A stretch of DNA of 64,000 nucleotides, from NCBI RefSeq assembly GCF_018531465.1, contig NZ_JAHDTF010000011.1, positions 124,001 to 188,000 on the forward strand. The letters run 5' to 3'. How positions within the stretch are numbered: position 1 is the first letter of the stretch; each line of letters begins with the position of its first letter. Positions 18,964 to 27,698 of this stretch are shown in pieces. This DNA is from Sphaerisporangium fuscum. GTDB taxonomy: Bacteria > Actinomycetota > Actinomycetes > Streptosporangiales > Streptosporangiaceae. Made by a program: the position numbers and the translations under genes. The notes below the pieces were generated by a model that was not told the DNA's origin, did not search any database, and saw nothing but the letters and a program-made list of their open reading frames with translations.

Positions 18964-20141
18964 TGGTACTCCTCACTTGCCGCTGCGATGCGGTAGACGG
19001 TGCTTTCGCGGTATCCGGTGACCACCCGGACGTGGCCGGCGAGCGCCCGGTCGGCCTCCGGGTCGCCGGTGTCGGCGAGCAGCGGCCGGCCGCCGAGCGC
19101 GGCCAGTTTCTGCTGCGTCGCCAGGACCACCAGGGCCCGGCCGGTCCCGGTCCCGCCGGCGGTGACGGCCCGCAGGACCCTGGGGGAGATCTGCTGGTTG
19201 CCCCGCCCGAGCACGAACCCCTGCCCGCCGATCACCGACAGGACGAGGGCCGTCTCGTGCCCGGTGACCAGGCCGAGCAGCTCCGCCTCGGTGACGTCGG
19301 CGCCGGTCAGGCGGGGGGACGGCCCCGCCTCCACGACGTCCACCCCGAGCAGGGTGGTGGTCAGGCCCAGCTCGCGGCCGACGGCGAGGGTGGTCGCGCC
19401 GGGACCTAGAACATAACGGACATTGGGTCGCATAGTGGCAACAATTTCCCGGGCGATGCCCTCGACCGACCCCGGAGAGGCGGAGGCGGAGCCCGTCTTC
19501 CTGCCCGACAGGCGATGACCGGTCGCCGGCACCCTCACGGTCCCGTACAGGCGGGGACTCACCAGGCCCTGCCGGTAGGCCTCCTCGTCGAGGTCCACCA
19601 CCTCGGCCTCGGCGACCCGGCCCGCCCCGGCGTGGCCGGCCGCCACCAGCCCGGCGGCGGCCGGGCCGGTGGCGAAGCACCCGGAGTAGACCTTCACCCC
19701 CGCCGGGACGCCGAGGACGGCGGGGGCGCGCCCGCCCAGGGCCCGCAGGGCGTCCAGCACGTCCCGCGCGGTGCCGTCCCCGCCCGCGAAGAGCAGCAGA
19801 TCGACCCCGGCCATCGCCCGCACGGCCGCCCTGGTGTCGGCGGCCGCGGTGCTGTCGCCGGGACGGAGCACCAGCTCGGCGGTGCCGCCGGCCGCGCGGA
19901 CGCTGTCCTCGCCCATGGCGCCCGCCACGGTCACCAGGCGGACGTCCGGCAGCCGCGCGAGCAGGGCACGCACGGCCGCCGCCGCCCGCCGTCCCGCCTG
20001 CGGCACGGCCCCGCGGGCCAGCGCCTCACGCTGCACGCGCTCCCCGTCGCTGCCCTTCAGCCCCGCCGGGCCGCCGATCCCGGCGACCGGGTTGACGACC
20101 AGCCCGACGGTGAAGGGGGCGCCGCCCACGTGGTGCTCCAC
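18960..20141 (-). CDS. ATP-NAD/AcoX-type kinase-like protein
   Basis: 393 residues with a GTG start. The N-terminal Rossmann-like domain has VNPVAGIGGPAGLKGSDG and the diagnostic GGDGTARD (about 119-126) of the NAD kinase/AcoX/diacylglycerol-kinase superfamily. GRGNQQISPRVL near residue 320 matches AcoX-like proteins rather than housekeeping NAD kinase, which is shorter. The function of AcoX-like proteins is unproven; phosphorylation of NAD or of a small metabolite is possible. It begins 3 bp after gcvPB and is coupled to the SDR gene by a 4-bp overlap. Confidence 0.82.
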   Translation of the reverse strand: MEHHVGGAPFTVGLVVNPVAGIGGPAGLKGSDGERVQREALARGAVPQAGRRAAAAVRALLARLPDVRLVTVAGAMGEDSVRAAGGTAELVLRPGDSTAAADTRAAVRAMAGVDLLLFAGGDGTARDVLDALRALGGRAPAVLGVPAGVKVYSGCFATGPAAAGLVAAGHAGAGRVAEAEVVDLDEEAYRQGLVSPRLYGTVRVPATGHRLSGRKTGSASASPGSVEGIAREIVATMRPNVRYVLGPGATTLAVGRELGLTTTLLGVDVVEAGPSPRLTGADVTEAELLGLVTGHETALVLSVIGGQGFVLGRGNQQISPRVLRAVTAGGTGTGRALVVLATQQKLAALGGRPLLADTGDPEADRALAGHVRVVTGYRESTVYRIAAASEEYQ

Positions 20142-20144
20142 CGG

Positions 20145-21698
20145 TCACTTCCCGCCGAGGTGCTTGCGGACGTACGCTCGCCAGGTCGGCGCCCACTGCT
20201 CGGGGTCGTCGAGCGGCGTCGGGTCGATCTTGTGGACGGGGGAGTTGTACGGCGCGCCCTTCACCAAATCCGGATCCGTGCGCGCCTCGCCGGCCACGTG
20301 CGCCAGGATCGCCGCGTACTCGTCGAGGTCCTCGCGCGAGTACGACTCGGTCGGCTCCAGCGTGAACGGCTCGGGCACCAGGTAGGGGTGGTGGCTGGTC
20401 CAGTAGTGGACGCCGAAGTCGGCGGCCCGGACGCCGATCTCCTCGGAGTGGACGCCGGTCTCCTCCGACAGTTCCTTCCAGGAGTAGCGCACCTGCTCGA
20501 TGCGGCGCCGGTCCCAGTGCGCCGAGGCGCCCGGGATCTGCAGCACCTTGTGCATCAGGTAGTTGTTGTTGAGCGCCGCCGTCTCGGCCACCTGGCGCAG
20601 GCCCTCGGCGCCCAGCGACATGATCCAGGCGTAGGCGCGCACGATGTTCGGCGTGACGCCGAGGAACGGCCGGATCTTGCCCACCGAGCGTTCCGGCGTC
20701 GCCAGCACGTACCGGTCGCCCTCGCGCTCCACCACCGGCCCCGGCAGGAACTCCGCCAGTTCCGGAGCCACCCCACACGCCCCGGCGGCCGGGCCGCCGC
20801 AGGAGTGCGGCGTGGAGAAGGTCTTGTGCAGGTTGAAGTGGCACAGGTCGAACCCCGCGTCACGGGCCCGGGTGATGCCGAGGATGCCGTTGGCGTTGGC
20901 CTGGTCGTAGCAGGCCAGCCCGCCCGCGCGGTGCACCAGCTCCACGAACTCCTCGATGCGCGGGTTGAAGATGCCCGTGTCCTCCGGGTTGGTGATCATC
21001 AGCGCGGCGGTGCGGGGGCCGACGGCCGCGCGCAGGGCCTCGATGTCGGGCAGCCCGTCGGCGTCCGGCATCAGCGTGATCACCTCGTACCCGGCCGTCT
21101 TGGCGCAGGCGGCGTTCGAGGGGTGGGAGAACATCGTGGTGATGACCTGGTCGCGGTGGCCCTCCCCGCGCGCGGCGTGGTAGGCGCGGATCATCGAGAC
21201 GTTGGCGTAGATCGCGGCCGATCCGGAGCCCGGCTGCAGCGAGACCCGCGCCATGCCGCTGACCTCGGCCAGCATGCGCTCCATCCGCCAGTAGATCTCC
21301 AGCACGCCCTGCTGCGTGTCCTCGTGCTGCTCGGGGTGCAGCTCGGCCACGGCCCGCGCGAAGGAGTCGTTGACCTTCGGGCTGTACTTCATCGTGCAGG
21401 TGCCCTGGCCGACGTCGATGTTGAGGTCGGCCCCGAGGTTCTCCTGCGACAGCCGCAGGTAGTGCCGCAGCACGTGCGGCTGCGCCATCTCGGGCAGCGC
21501 GGGCGGCTCGGCCCGGCGGACGGACTCGGGCAGCTCCACGGCGGGCGCGCCCGGCTCGGGGACGGCGACGCCCCGCCGTCCGGGCCGGGACATCTCGAAG
21601 ATGATCGGCTCGTCCCATCGGGCCTGGTGGAAGCGGCGCAGCGGCGGCTTGGGCGCCACCGGGAGCTTCGCGAAGGACTCGGTGCCGTGCCCGCTCAT
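20145..21698 (-). CDS. gcvPB: Glycine dehydrogenase (decarboxylating) subunit 2-like
   Basis: 517 residues, the PLP-binding half of split P-protein. The internal-aldimine lysine lies in HFNLHKTFSTPH (K292). The glycine-rich loop GQGTCTMKYSPKVN (about 92-105) and QPGSGSAAIYAN are well conserved. P-protein decarboxylates glycine and passes an aminomethyl group to lipoyl H-protein. No gcvH, gcvT or lpd is present here. It overlaps gcvPA by 4 bp (ATGA). The N-terminal 45 residues, including a RRFHQARWDEPII segment, are family-typical. Its location in a sugar operon is unexpected, and a diverged substrate is possible. Confidence 0.9.
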   Translation of the reverse strand: MSGHGTESFAKLPVAPKPPLRRFHQARWDEPIIFEMSRPGRRGVAVPEPGAPAVELPESVRRAEPPALPEMAQPHVLRHYLRLSQENLGADLNIDVGQGTCTMKYSPKVNDSFARAVAELHPEQHEDTQQGVLEIYWRMERMLAEVSGMARVSLQPGSGSAAIYANVSMIRAYHAARGEGHRDQVITTMFSHPSNAACAKTAGYEVITLMPDADGLPDIEALRAAVGPRTAALMITNPEDTGIFNPRIEEFVELVHRAGGLACYDQANANGILGITRARDAGFDLCHFNLHKTFSTPHSCGGPAAGACGVAPELAEFLPGPVVEREGDRYVLATPERSVGKIRPFLGVTPNIVRAYAWIMSLGAEGLRQVAETAALNNNYLMHKVLQIPGASAHWDRRRIEQVRYSWKELSEETGVHSEEIGVRAADFGVHYWTSHHPYLVPEPFTLEPTESYSREDLDEYAAILAHVAGEARTDPDLVKGAPYNSPVHKIDPTPLDDPEQWAPTWRAYVRKHLGGK

Positions 21699-23047
21699 CG
21701 GGGGTCCCCTTCGGTGGTCGTGGCCGTGGCCTGCCGTACGGCCGCCGCCAGCCGGTCGATGTCGGCGATCGAGTGCCGCTCGGTCACGCAGACGAGCACC
21801 GTCCGCCCGTCGAGCGGCACGCCGCCGTAGATGGCCTGCTCGCGCAGCGCGGCGAGGAGCGCGGCGGAGTCGTCCACCTCGATCGCGAACTCGCGGAAGT
21901 GGATCGCGTCCCTGTGCAGGACGCGGACCCCGGCGGCGGCCAGGGCCTCCATCGCGTAGCGGGTGCGGGCCAGGATGGTCTCGCCCAGCTCCCGCATGCC
22001 CTGCGGGCCCATCAGGGCGAGGTAGACCCCGGCGGTGATGCCCCACAGGGCCGCGGCGGTGCCCACCCACTCCTTGCCCTCCTCGCGCAGCGCGAAGGAG
22101 GTGCGGTCGTAGAAGACGTCCCCGAAGCCGTACTCGCCGGGGACCGCCGTCGGGGCGATGCCGAACAGGCGCGAGGGGAACTGCGCCACCAGCTCGTCGT
22201 CGTGGGTGGCGATGTAGCCGGCCTGCCCGCCGCCGTGGCTCTGGTGCATGCCGAGCGACTGGATGTCCCCGCAGGCGATGTCGGCGCCGTAGGAGGCCGG
22301 CGGCGCGAGGACGCCGAGCGAGATCGGGTCGGCGCCGACGACCAGCAGGGCGCCGTGCGCGTGGGCGAGGTCCGCCAGCTCCCGGCCCCGGGTCTCGACG
22401 ACGCCGTAGACGTTCGGGGTCTCCAGGTAGATCGCGGCGTACGAGCCGTCCAGCCCGACCTCGCCCATCTCCCCGCCGGGCGTCGTGGGCGCCAGGACGA
22501 TCTCGATGTCGGGACTGAGGAAGTCGCGCAGCTTGCTCAGCTTGCCGTCGGCGACGGCACCGCTGACCAGCACCTTCGAGCGTCCGGTGTGCCGGCACGC
22601 CATGCGCAGCGCCGTCCCCGCGGCCTGGTAGCCGTCGTAGGTCGGGACGTTGACGACGTCCATCTCCAGCAGCTCGGCCATCATGCTGACGTACTCGAAC
22701 AGGGCCTGGAACCGGCCGTGGTCCTCGTACGGCTCGCCGGCGTAGGCGGTGAGGAACTCGCTCCTGCCGTTCACCTCGTCGCACACCGCGGGCACGTGGT
22801 GCGGGTAGCAGCCGTGGCCGAGGAAGCTGAGCGCGCGGGTGGTGTCGACCGTGCGATCCAGCAGGGAGCGCATGTGCCGCACCAGGTCGTGCTCGGCGAC
22901 CAGGGGCTCCGGCAGGTCGAGCGCGCGGTCCAGACGCAGGTGGGCGGGGATGTCGGCGTAGAACTCCCCGACGTCGCCCACGCCGATCGCGGCGAGCATC
23001 TCGGCCCGCACCCCGGGTTCGGCGTTCGGGATGTAGGGATGGGTCAC
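21695..23047 (-). CDS. gcvPA: Glycine dehydrogenase (decarboxylating) subunit 1-like
   Basis: 450 residues from a GTG overlapping the GH42 stop by 4 bp. It is the non-PLP half of split P-protein: YIPNAEPGVRAEMLAAIG at the N-terminus, FLGHGCYPHHVPAVCDEV around residue 75, and QSLGMHQSHGGGQAGY near residue 265. It forms a heterotetramer with GcvPB. It is coupled on both sides, so it is an integral member of the operon rather than an insertion. Confidence 0.9.
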   Translation of the reverse strand: MTHPYIPNAEPGVRAEMLAAIGVGDVGEFYADIPAHLRLDRALDLPEPLVAEHDLVRHMRSLLDRTVDTTRALSFLGHGCYPHHVPAVCDEVNGRSEFLTAYAGEPYEDHGRFQALFEYVSMMAELLEMDVVNVPTYDGYQAAGTALRMACRHTGRSKVLVSGAVADGKLSKLRDFLSPDIEIVLAPTTPGGEMGEVGLDGSYAAIYLETPNVYGVVETRGRELADLAHAHGALLVVGADPISLGVLAPPASYGADIACGDIQSLGMHQSHGGGQAGYIATHDDELVAQFPSRLFGIAPTAVPGEYGFGDVFYDRTSFALREEGKEWVGTAAALWGITAGVYLALMGPQGMRELGETILARTRYAMEALAAAGVRVLHRDAIHFREFAIEVDDSAALLAALREQAIYGGVPLDGRTVLVCVTERHSIADIDRLAAAVRQATATTTEGDPR

Positions 23048-25014
23048 TGGTCTCCTTCGATCCTCAGCACGACGGCGTCGCGGGGGGCGATCTCGATCTC
23101 GCCCCGCAGCCGCCGTCCGGTGAGCAGGTCGGCGCCCGGGCACGGCAGGGTGAGCCGGGCCGGGGCGGTGGTGTGGTTGAGCAGGAAGAGGTAGGCGCCC
23201 CGGCGGGTGGCCTCGACGCCGGCCGGGACCTCGGCCACCGGGCGCACCCCGGCCTCGGCCAGCTCGGCGTCGAGCAGCGCGGTCACGTCGTCGAGCAGGC
23301 AGCTCACGTACGTCGCCCGCCCCCGCCTGACGATCGCGGGCCGGCCGTCCAGGTCGCCTCCGGCGTAGTGGGCGAGCGGCTCGGCGTCCAGCGGGCTGAT
23401 CCACTCCGCCCACGTGCTCGCCGACCCGGTCCGCCCGCCGCCGGTGAACCTCACCGGCTGCCGGGCGCCGTCGGGCAGTGGCCAGAACTCCTCCACCCGG
23501 ACGCCGAGCAGTTCGCGCAGGGGGCCGGGGGCGCTGCCGGGGTGGACCTGGTCGGCGGCGTCGACCACGCCGCTGAACGGCCCGACGATCAGGCGGCCGG
23601 GCGCCGAGGCGAGCGCCGCCGCCTGCTCCTCGGTGCACAGGTAGAGGTTGGGCACGATCACCAGCCGGTAGCCGGACAGGTCGCGGCCCGGGGGCGCGAG
23701 GTCCACGGCGACGCCCCGGGCGTGCAGCGGCGCGTACCAGTCGAGCAGGAGCCGCTTGAGCTTCAGCCGGTCGGACGGCATCGACTCCGGCGCCTCCAGC
23801 CCCCACCAGCTGTCCCAGCCGAGGACCAGCGCCACCTCGGCCGCCGTGGGAGTCCCGGCGATCTCGCCGAGCGCCCGCAGGTCGCGGCCGAGCTCCAGGG
23901 TCTCGCGCCAGCCGCGGGTGTCGGTGCCGGCGTGGGGGAGCAGCGCCGAGTGGAACTTCTCCGGGCCGTAGCGGGCCTGGCGCCACTGGAAGAACATCGC
24001 GCCGTCGGAGCCGTGCGCCAGGGCCTGCAGGCTGTGCAGGCGCATGACCCCGGGAGGCTTGGGGAGGTTGACCTCGCGCCAGGAGACGGCCGAGGGCGCC
24101 GACTCCAGCAGCAGCCACGGCCCGCCCTTGAGCGAGCGCATCAGGTCGTAGCTCAGCGCGACCGCGACGTGGGCGTCCGGGTCGGCGGGGTCGGGATAGG
24201 CGTCGTCACTGACCACGTCCTCCTCGGCGGCCCACTTCCAGTAGTCCAGGCCGTGCAGGATGCTCATGAAGTTGGTGGTGACGGGGACGTCCGGGGTGAT
24301 CTCCCGCAGCGCGTCGCGCTCCAGCAGGAAGCACTCCAGCAGCGCGTCGCTGCAGAAGCGGCGCCAGTCGAGCACCTGGGCGGGGTTGACCGGGCCGGGC
24401 GCGCGGCGGGGCGGCTCGACCTGCTCGAAACCGGTGTAATGCTGCCCCCAGCAGGAGGTGCCCCAGGCCGCGTTGAGGCCGTCGACGTCGCCGTACCGCT
24501 CGCGCAGCCAGCGCCGGAAGTGGGCGGCGGAGACCGGGCAGAAGCACTCCAGCGTGTGGTCGGCGTACTCGTTGCCGACGTGCCACATGGCCAGCGCCGG
24601 GTGGGAGGAGTAGCGCGTCGCCATGGCCCGCGCCAGCCGTACGGTGTGCTCGCGGAAGACGGGGGAGCTCGGGCAGTAGCCCTGGCGCGAGCCGAATTCC
24701 AGGCGGGTGCCCGAGGAGTCGACCGGCATGACCTCGGGGTGCTCGCGCACCAGCCACGGGGGCGGGGTCGCGGTCGCGGTGGCGAGGTCGGCGGCGATCC
24801 CGTGCTCGTGCAGCAGGTCCAGCACGCGGTCCAGCCAGCCGAAGTCGAAGCCGCCGGGCCGCGGTTCGAGGCGCGACCACGAGAACACGGCGACGGTCAC
24901 CAGGTTCACCCCGGCCTCCGCCATGAGCCGTACGTCCTCGGCCCACACCTCCTCCGGCCACTGTTCGGGGTTGTAGTCCCCGCCGAACAGCAGCCCCGGC
25001 ACCCGGGTCAGCAT
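23044..25014 (-). CDS. GH42 beta-galactosidase
   Basis: 656 residues, no signal peptide. An N-terminal TIM barrel begins FGGDYNPEQWPEEVW. Acid/base E149 lies in HVGNEYADH and nucleophile E304 in LLLESAPSAV. A Cys-rich patch (LECFCPVSAAHF, C-x-C just after the barrel NE) suits the GH42 zinc cluster. A trimerisation domain (about 385-585) and a small beta domain follow. The ATG at 25014 is chosen because GGAGGTGA sits 5 nt upstream; an in-frame TTG 15 nt earlier would fall inside that ribosome site. It is the first gene of the long operon and faces the GntR gene across a short promoter region. Confidence 0.93.
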   Translation of the reverse strand: MLTRVPGLLFGGDYNPEQWPEEVWAEDVRLMAEAGVNLVTVAVFSWSRLEPRPGGFDFGWLDRVLDLLHEHGIAADLATATATPPPWLVREHPEVMPVDSSGTRLEFGSRQGYCPSSPVFREHTVRLARAMATRYSSHPALAMWHVGNEYADHTLECFCPVSAAHFRRWLRERYGDVDGLNAAWGTSCWGQHYTGFEQVEPPRRAPGPVNPAQVLDWRRFCSDALLECFLLERDALREITPDVPVTTNFMSILHGLDYWKWAAEEDVVSDDAYPDPADPDAHVAVALSYDLMRSLKGGPWLLLESAPSAVSWREVNLPKPPGVMRLHSLQALAHGSDGAMFFQWRQARYGPEKFHSALLPHAGTDTRGWRETLELGRDLRALGEIAGTPTAAEVALVLGWDSWWGLEAPESMPSDRLKLKRLLLDWYAPLHARGVAVDLAPPGRDLSGYRLVIVPNLYLCTEEQAAALASAPGRLIVGPFSGVVDAADQVHPGSAPGPLRELLGVRVEEFWPLPDGARQPVRFTGGGRTGSASTWAEWISPLDAEPLAHYAGGDLDGRPAIVRRGRATYVSCLLDDVTALLDAELAEAGVRPVAEVPAGVEATRRGAYLFLLNHTTAPARLTLPCPGADLLTGRRLRGEIEIAPRDAVVLRIEGDQ

Positions 25015-25043
25015 TTCGGTCACCTCCAAAGCCCTGAATTTTG

Positions 25044-25058
25044 TATGCAGAATTCATA
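25044..25058. promoter_or_regulatory. Candidate GntR operator (TATGCAGAATTCATA)
   Basis: An imperfect 15-bp palindrome (TATGNA...TNCATA) in the 109-bp divergent region between the GH42 operon and the GntR gene. TATTAT at 25065-25070 can act as a -10 for gntR. Its place in the shared promoter makes it the likely GntR target. Confidence 0.55.
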
Positions 25059-25123
25059 GGACAGTATTATGAGTGCCGTCAAGGGATAAACTTCGCGGGG
25101 TACGGAGGAGAGTGAGGAGCGTC

Positions 25124-25765
25124 ATGCCGATCGAGCGGCGTCCGCTGCGCGAGCACATCAGAGAGGAACTCCTGCTCAGGCTCGACCGGGGTGACTTCGC
25201 CTCGGGCACCGACATCAACGAGGCCGCCCTCGCCGCCGAACTGGGCGTGAGCCGCACGCCGCTGCGGGAGGCGCTCATCACCCTCGCGGGAGAGGGCGTG
25301 CTGGAGAGCAACCAGGGGCGGGGCTTCAGGTTCGCGCCGGTCAGCCGGAAGGAGTTCCGCGAGCTGTGCGCGATCGTCGCCGCCCTGGAGGCGCTGGCGC
25401 TGGAGAGCTCCGAGCCCGCCCACCTGCGCTCGATCGCCCCCGGCCTGCTCCGGATGGCCGACGACTTCCCCGACCCGGTGGCCGAGCAGCAGGTGATCGA
25501 GCGGCACGACGACGAGTGGCACGACCTGCTGGTCAGCGGCTGCCCCAACGAGCGGCTGCTCGACCTGATCACCAGCGTCAAGGCCGGGATGCGCCGCTAC
25601 GCCCACCTGCTCGCCGGTGACGACGCCAAGCTGGAGCGCGAGGCCGCCGAGCACCGCCGCATCGCCGAGAGGCTGCAGGCCGGCGACCTGGCCGGGGCCG
25701 CCGCCGCCCTGCGCGACAACTGGGTCAACGGCATGGAACGGATGATGGCCCGCATCCCCGAGTAG
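25124..25765 (+). CDS. GntR/FadR (FCD)-family transcriptional regulator
   Basis: 213 residues from an ATG preceded by GAGGAGCGTC. The winged helix (about 7-70) has the family hallmark ELGVSRTPLREALITLAGEGV. The FCD all-helical effector domain follows (about 80-208), with the ERHDDEWHDLLVSGCPN helix that usually supplies a metal/acid ligand site, and a late AEHRRI helix. FCD regulators often sense organic or sugar acids. It diverges from the GH42-gcv-ABC operon and probably controls it. Confidence 0.9.
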   Translation: MPIERRPLREHIREELLLRLDRGDFASGTDINEAALAAELGVSRTPLREALITLAGEGVLESNQGRGFRFAPVSRKEFRELCAIVAALEALALESSEPAHLRSIAPGLLRMADDFPDPVAEQQVIERHDDEWHDLLVSGCPNERLLDLITSVKAGMRRYAHLLAGDDAKLEREAAEHRRIAERLQAGDLAGAAAALRDNWVNGMERMMARIPE

Positions 25766-25777
25766 GGGCCGTGCCCG

Positions 25778-25813
25778 GCCTCCCGGCGGCCGTGCCCGCC
25801 CGGCCCGGGAGGC
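25778..25813. terminator. Possible bidirectional terminator
   Basis: GCCTCCCGG and CCGGGAGGC form a 9-bp perfect stem in the 56-bp gap between the converging gntR and siderophore ATPase genes. Confidence 0.5.
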
Positions 25814-25821
25814 GCCGGCGG

Positions 25822-26649
25822 CTACGGCGTGCCCTGGCTCCCGCCCGGGTGCACCAGGCCGGGGAAGCGGGCGTGCGGGACCACCATCGGGGTGCCCGTC
25901 CGCGGATCGGGAACGACGTCGCAGGCCAGCCCGAACACCTCCTCGACCAGGGGCGCGGTCAGCACCTGCGGGGGAGCGCCCGAGGCGACCACCCGCCCGC
26001 TCTTCATCACGACCAGATGAGAGGCGAAGCGGGCGGCCTGGTTGAGGTCGTGCAGGACGGCCACGATGGTCCGGCCGTCCCGGTACAGCTCGTGGCAGAG
26101 CTCCAGCAGGTCGTACTGGTGGGCGATGTCGAGGAAGGTGGTCGGCTCGTCGAGCAGCAGCAGGTCCGTGCGCTGCGCGAGGACCATCGCGATCCACGCG
26201 CGCTGCCGCTGCCCGCCGGACAGCTCGCTCACCTTGGCGTCCGCCAGGTCGCCGAGGCCGGTGCGGTCGAGGGCGAAGCCGATCGCCGCGTCGTCCTCCG
26301 GCGACCATTGGCGCAGCAGGGTGTGGTGCGGGTAGCGGCCCCGCCGTACCAGGCCGCGCACGCTGATCCCGTCGGGCGCGACCGGGGTCTGCGGCAGGAG
26401 CGCCAGGTGGCGGGCGGCCTCCTTCGCCCGGTACGACCACAGGTCGCGGCCGTGCAGCGTCACCTGCCCGCTGTCGGGCCGCCGCACGCGGGCGAGGGCT
26501 TTGAGGAGGGTCGACTTGCCGCACCCGTTGGGGCCGACGATCACGGTGAACGCCCCCCGCGGAACGGTGACGCTCACCTCGCGCACCACAGGGGCGCCCC
26601 CGTAGGAGACGGTGAGGCCGTGGGTGCCGAGGCCCGTCCCGGCGCTCAT
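25822..26649 (-). CDS. Iron-siderophore ABC transporter ATP-binding protein (FecE/FepC type)
   Basis: 275 residues. Walker A GPNGCGKST (about 39-47), Q-loop LLPQTP, signature LSGGQRQR (about 142-149), Walker B LLLLDEPTTFLD and the switch His in AVLHDLNQA. ISVRGLVRRGRYPHH after the Q-loop is typical of ferric-siderophore ATPases. It overlaps the preceding permease gene by 4 bp and is the last gene of the iron-uptake operon. Confidence 0.94.
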   Translation of the reverse strand: MSAGTGLGTHGLTVSYGGAPVVREVSVTVPRGAFTVIVGPNGCGKSTLLKALARVRRPDSGQVTLHGRDLWSYRAKEAARHLALLPQTPVAPDGISVRGLVRRGRYPHHTLLRQWSPEDDAAIGFALDRTGLGDLADAKVSELSGGQRQRAWIAMVLAQRTDLLLLDEPTTFLDIAHQYDLLELCHELYRDGRTIVAVLHDLNQAARFASHLVVMKSGRVVASGAPPQVLTAPLVEEVFGLACDVVPDPRTGTPMVVPHARFPGLVHPGGSQGTP

Positions 26650-27698
26650 AGAGTTCCTCTCTTCCATTCCCGGGTGAGCAGGTATCCGAGGTAGGCGCCG
26701 CCGAGAGCCAGCGTGTAGATGCCGACGGGCAGGTTGCCGGGGACGGGCGACCGTTGCGCGGCGAGATCCGCCAGCACCAGCAGCAGGGCCCCCATCAGCG
26801 CGGCGAGCGTCAGGTGCGGGCCCGCCCCGCGGGTGATCCGCCTGGCGATCTGCGGGGCGGTCAGGGCGACGAAGGCGACGGGGCCGGCGACGCTGACGGC
26901 CCCGGCGGACAGCACGATCGACAGGACGACGGCGACGCCCCTGGTCCGCGCCGGCTCGGCTCCGAGCCCGCCGGCGAGTTCGTCGCCCATCTCCGCGGCG
27001 CACAGGCGCGGCGCGACGAGGGCGACCAGGGGGGCCACGATCAGGAGGACCGCCCAGATCGTGGCGGCGTGCTCCCACGAGCGGGCCGCGAGGCTGCCGT
27101 TGAGGTAGGCGGTGAGGGCGCTCGCCTTGTCGCGCTCCACCGCGTAGACGACGTACTGGGTGAACGCCGTGGCGATCGCGTAGACGCCGATGCCGGCGAC
27201 GACGAGGCGTCCCGGATCGCGGAACCCGGCCCCGGTGGACAGATGCACCAGCGCCATGGCGAGCACCGCGCCGGCGAGGGCGCCGACGGGGGGCGGCAGC
27301 GTCCCCGGCAGGAGCAGCGTGGCGACGGCGGCGCCGGCTCCCGCGCCGGCGTTCAGCCCGATCACGTCGGGGCTGGCGAGCGGGTTGCGGGTCACCGTCT
27401 GGAACAGCGCGCCCGACAGGCCGAGCGCGGCGCCCGTGCCGGCGGCCACGGCCAGGCGCGGCCCGCGCAGGCGTTCCAGCACGAACGCGTCGCCGCCCTC
27501 GGCGCCTCCGGTGAGGGCGCCGGGAAGGTCGGCCAGGGGGATGCCGAGCCGCCCGAGCGACAGCGTGGCGACGGCCGCCGCGAGGAGGAGCGCCACCGTG
27601 ACGACCGCGGTGACGAGGGAGACCCGCGCGACCGGGATCGCCACCCTGCGTCCGATCGTCAGGAAACCCGGCGGGGGCGCCGGGCGGGTGGGGGTCAT
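26646..27698 (-). CDS. Iron-siderophore ABC transporter permease (FecCD family)
   Basis: 350 residues with about nine or ten membrane helices. FecCD hallmarks are GPRLAVAAGTGAALGLSGALFQ followed by TRNPLASPDVIG at about 80-112, and GPVAFVALTAPQIARRI near 270. It is the second permease of the operon and overlaps both neighbours by 4 bp, consistent with a heterodimeric channel. Confidence 0.93.
   Translation of the reverse strand: MTPTRPAPPPGFLTIGRRVAIPVARVSLVTAVVTVALLLAAAVATLSLGRLGIPLADLPGALTGGAEGGDAFVLERLRGPRLAVAAGTGAALGLSGALFQTVTRNPLASPDVIGLNAGAGAGAAVATLLLPGTLPPPVGALAGAVLAMALVHLSTGAGFRDPGRLVVAGIGVYAIATAFTQYVVYAVERDKASALTAYLNGSLAARSWEHAATIWAVLLIVAPLVALVAPRLCAAEMGDELAGGLGAEPARTRGVAVVLSIVLSAGAVSVAGPVAFVALTAPQIARRITRGAGPHLTLAALMGALLLVLADLAAQRSPVPGNLPVGIYTLALGGAYLGYLLTREWKRGTL

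Noticed and set aside
20145..23047. Reading gcvPA/gcvPB as a plain housekeeping glycine-cleavage operon
   Set aside because: gcvH, gcvT and lpd are missing, and both genes are coupled by overlap to a beta-galactosidase and a kinase-like gene.
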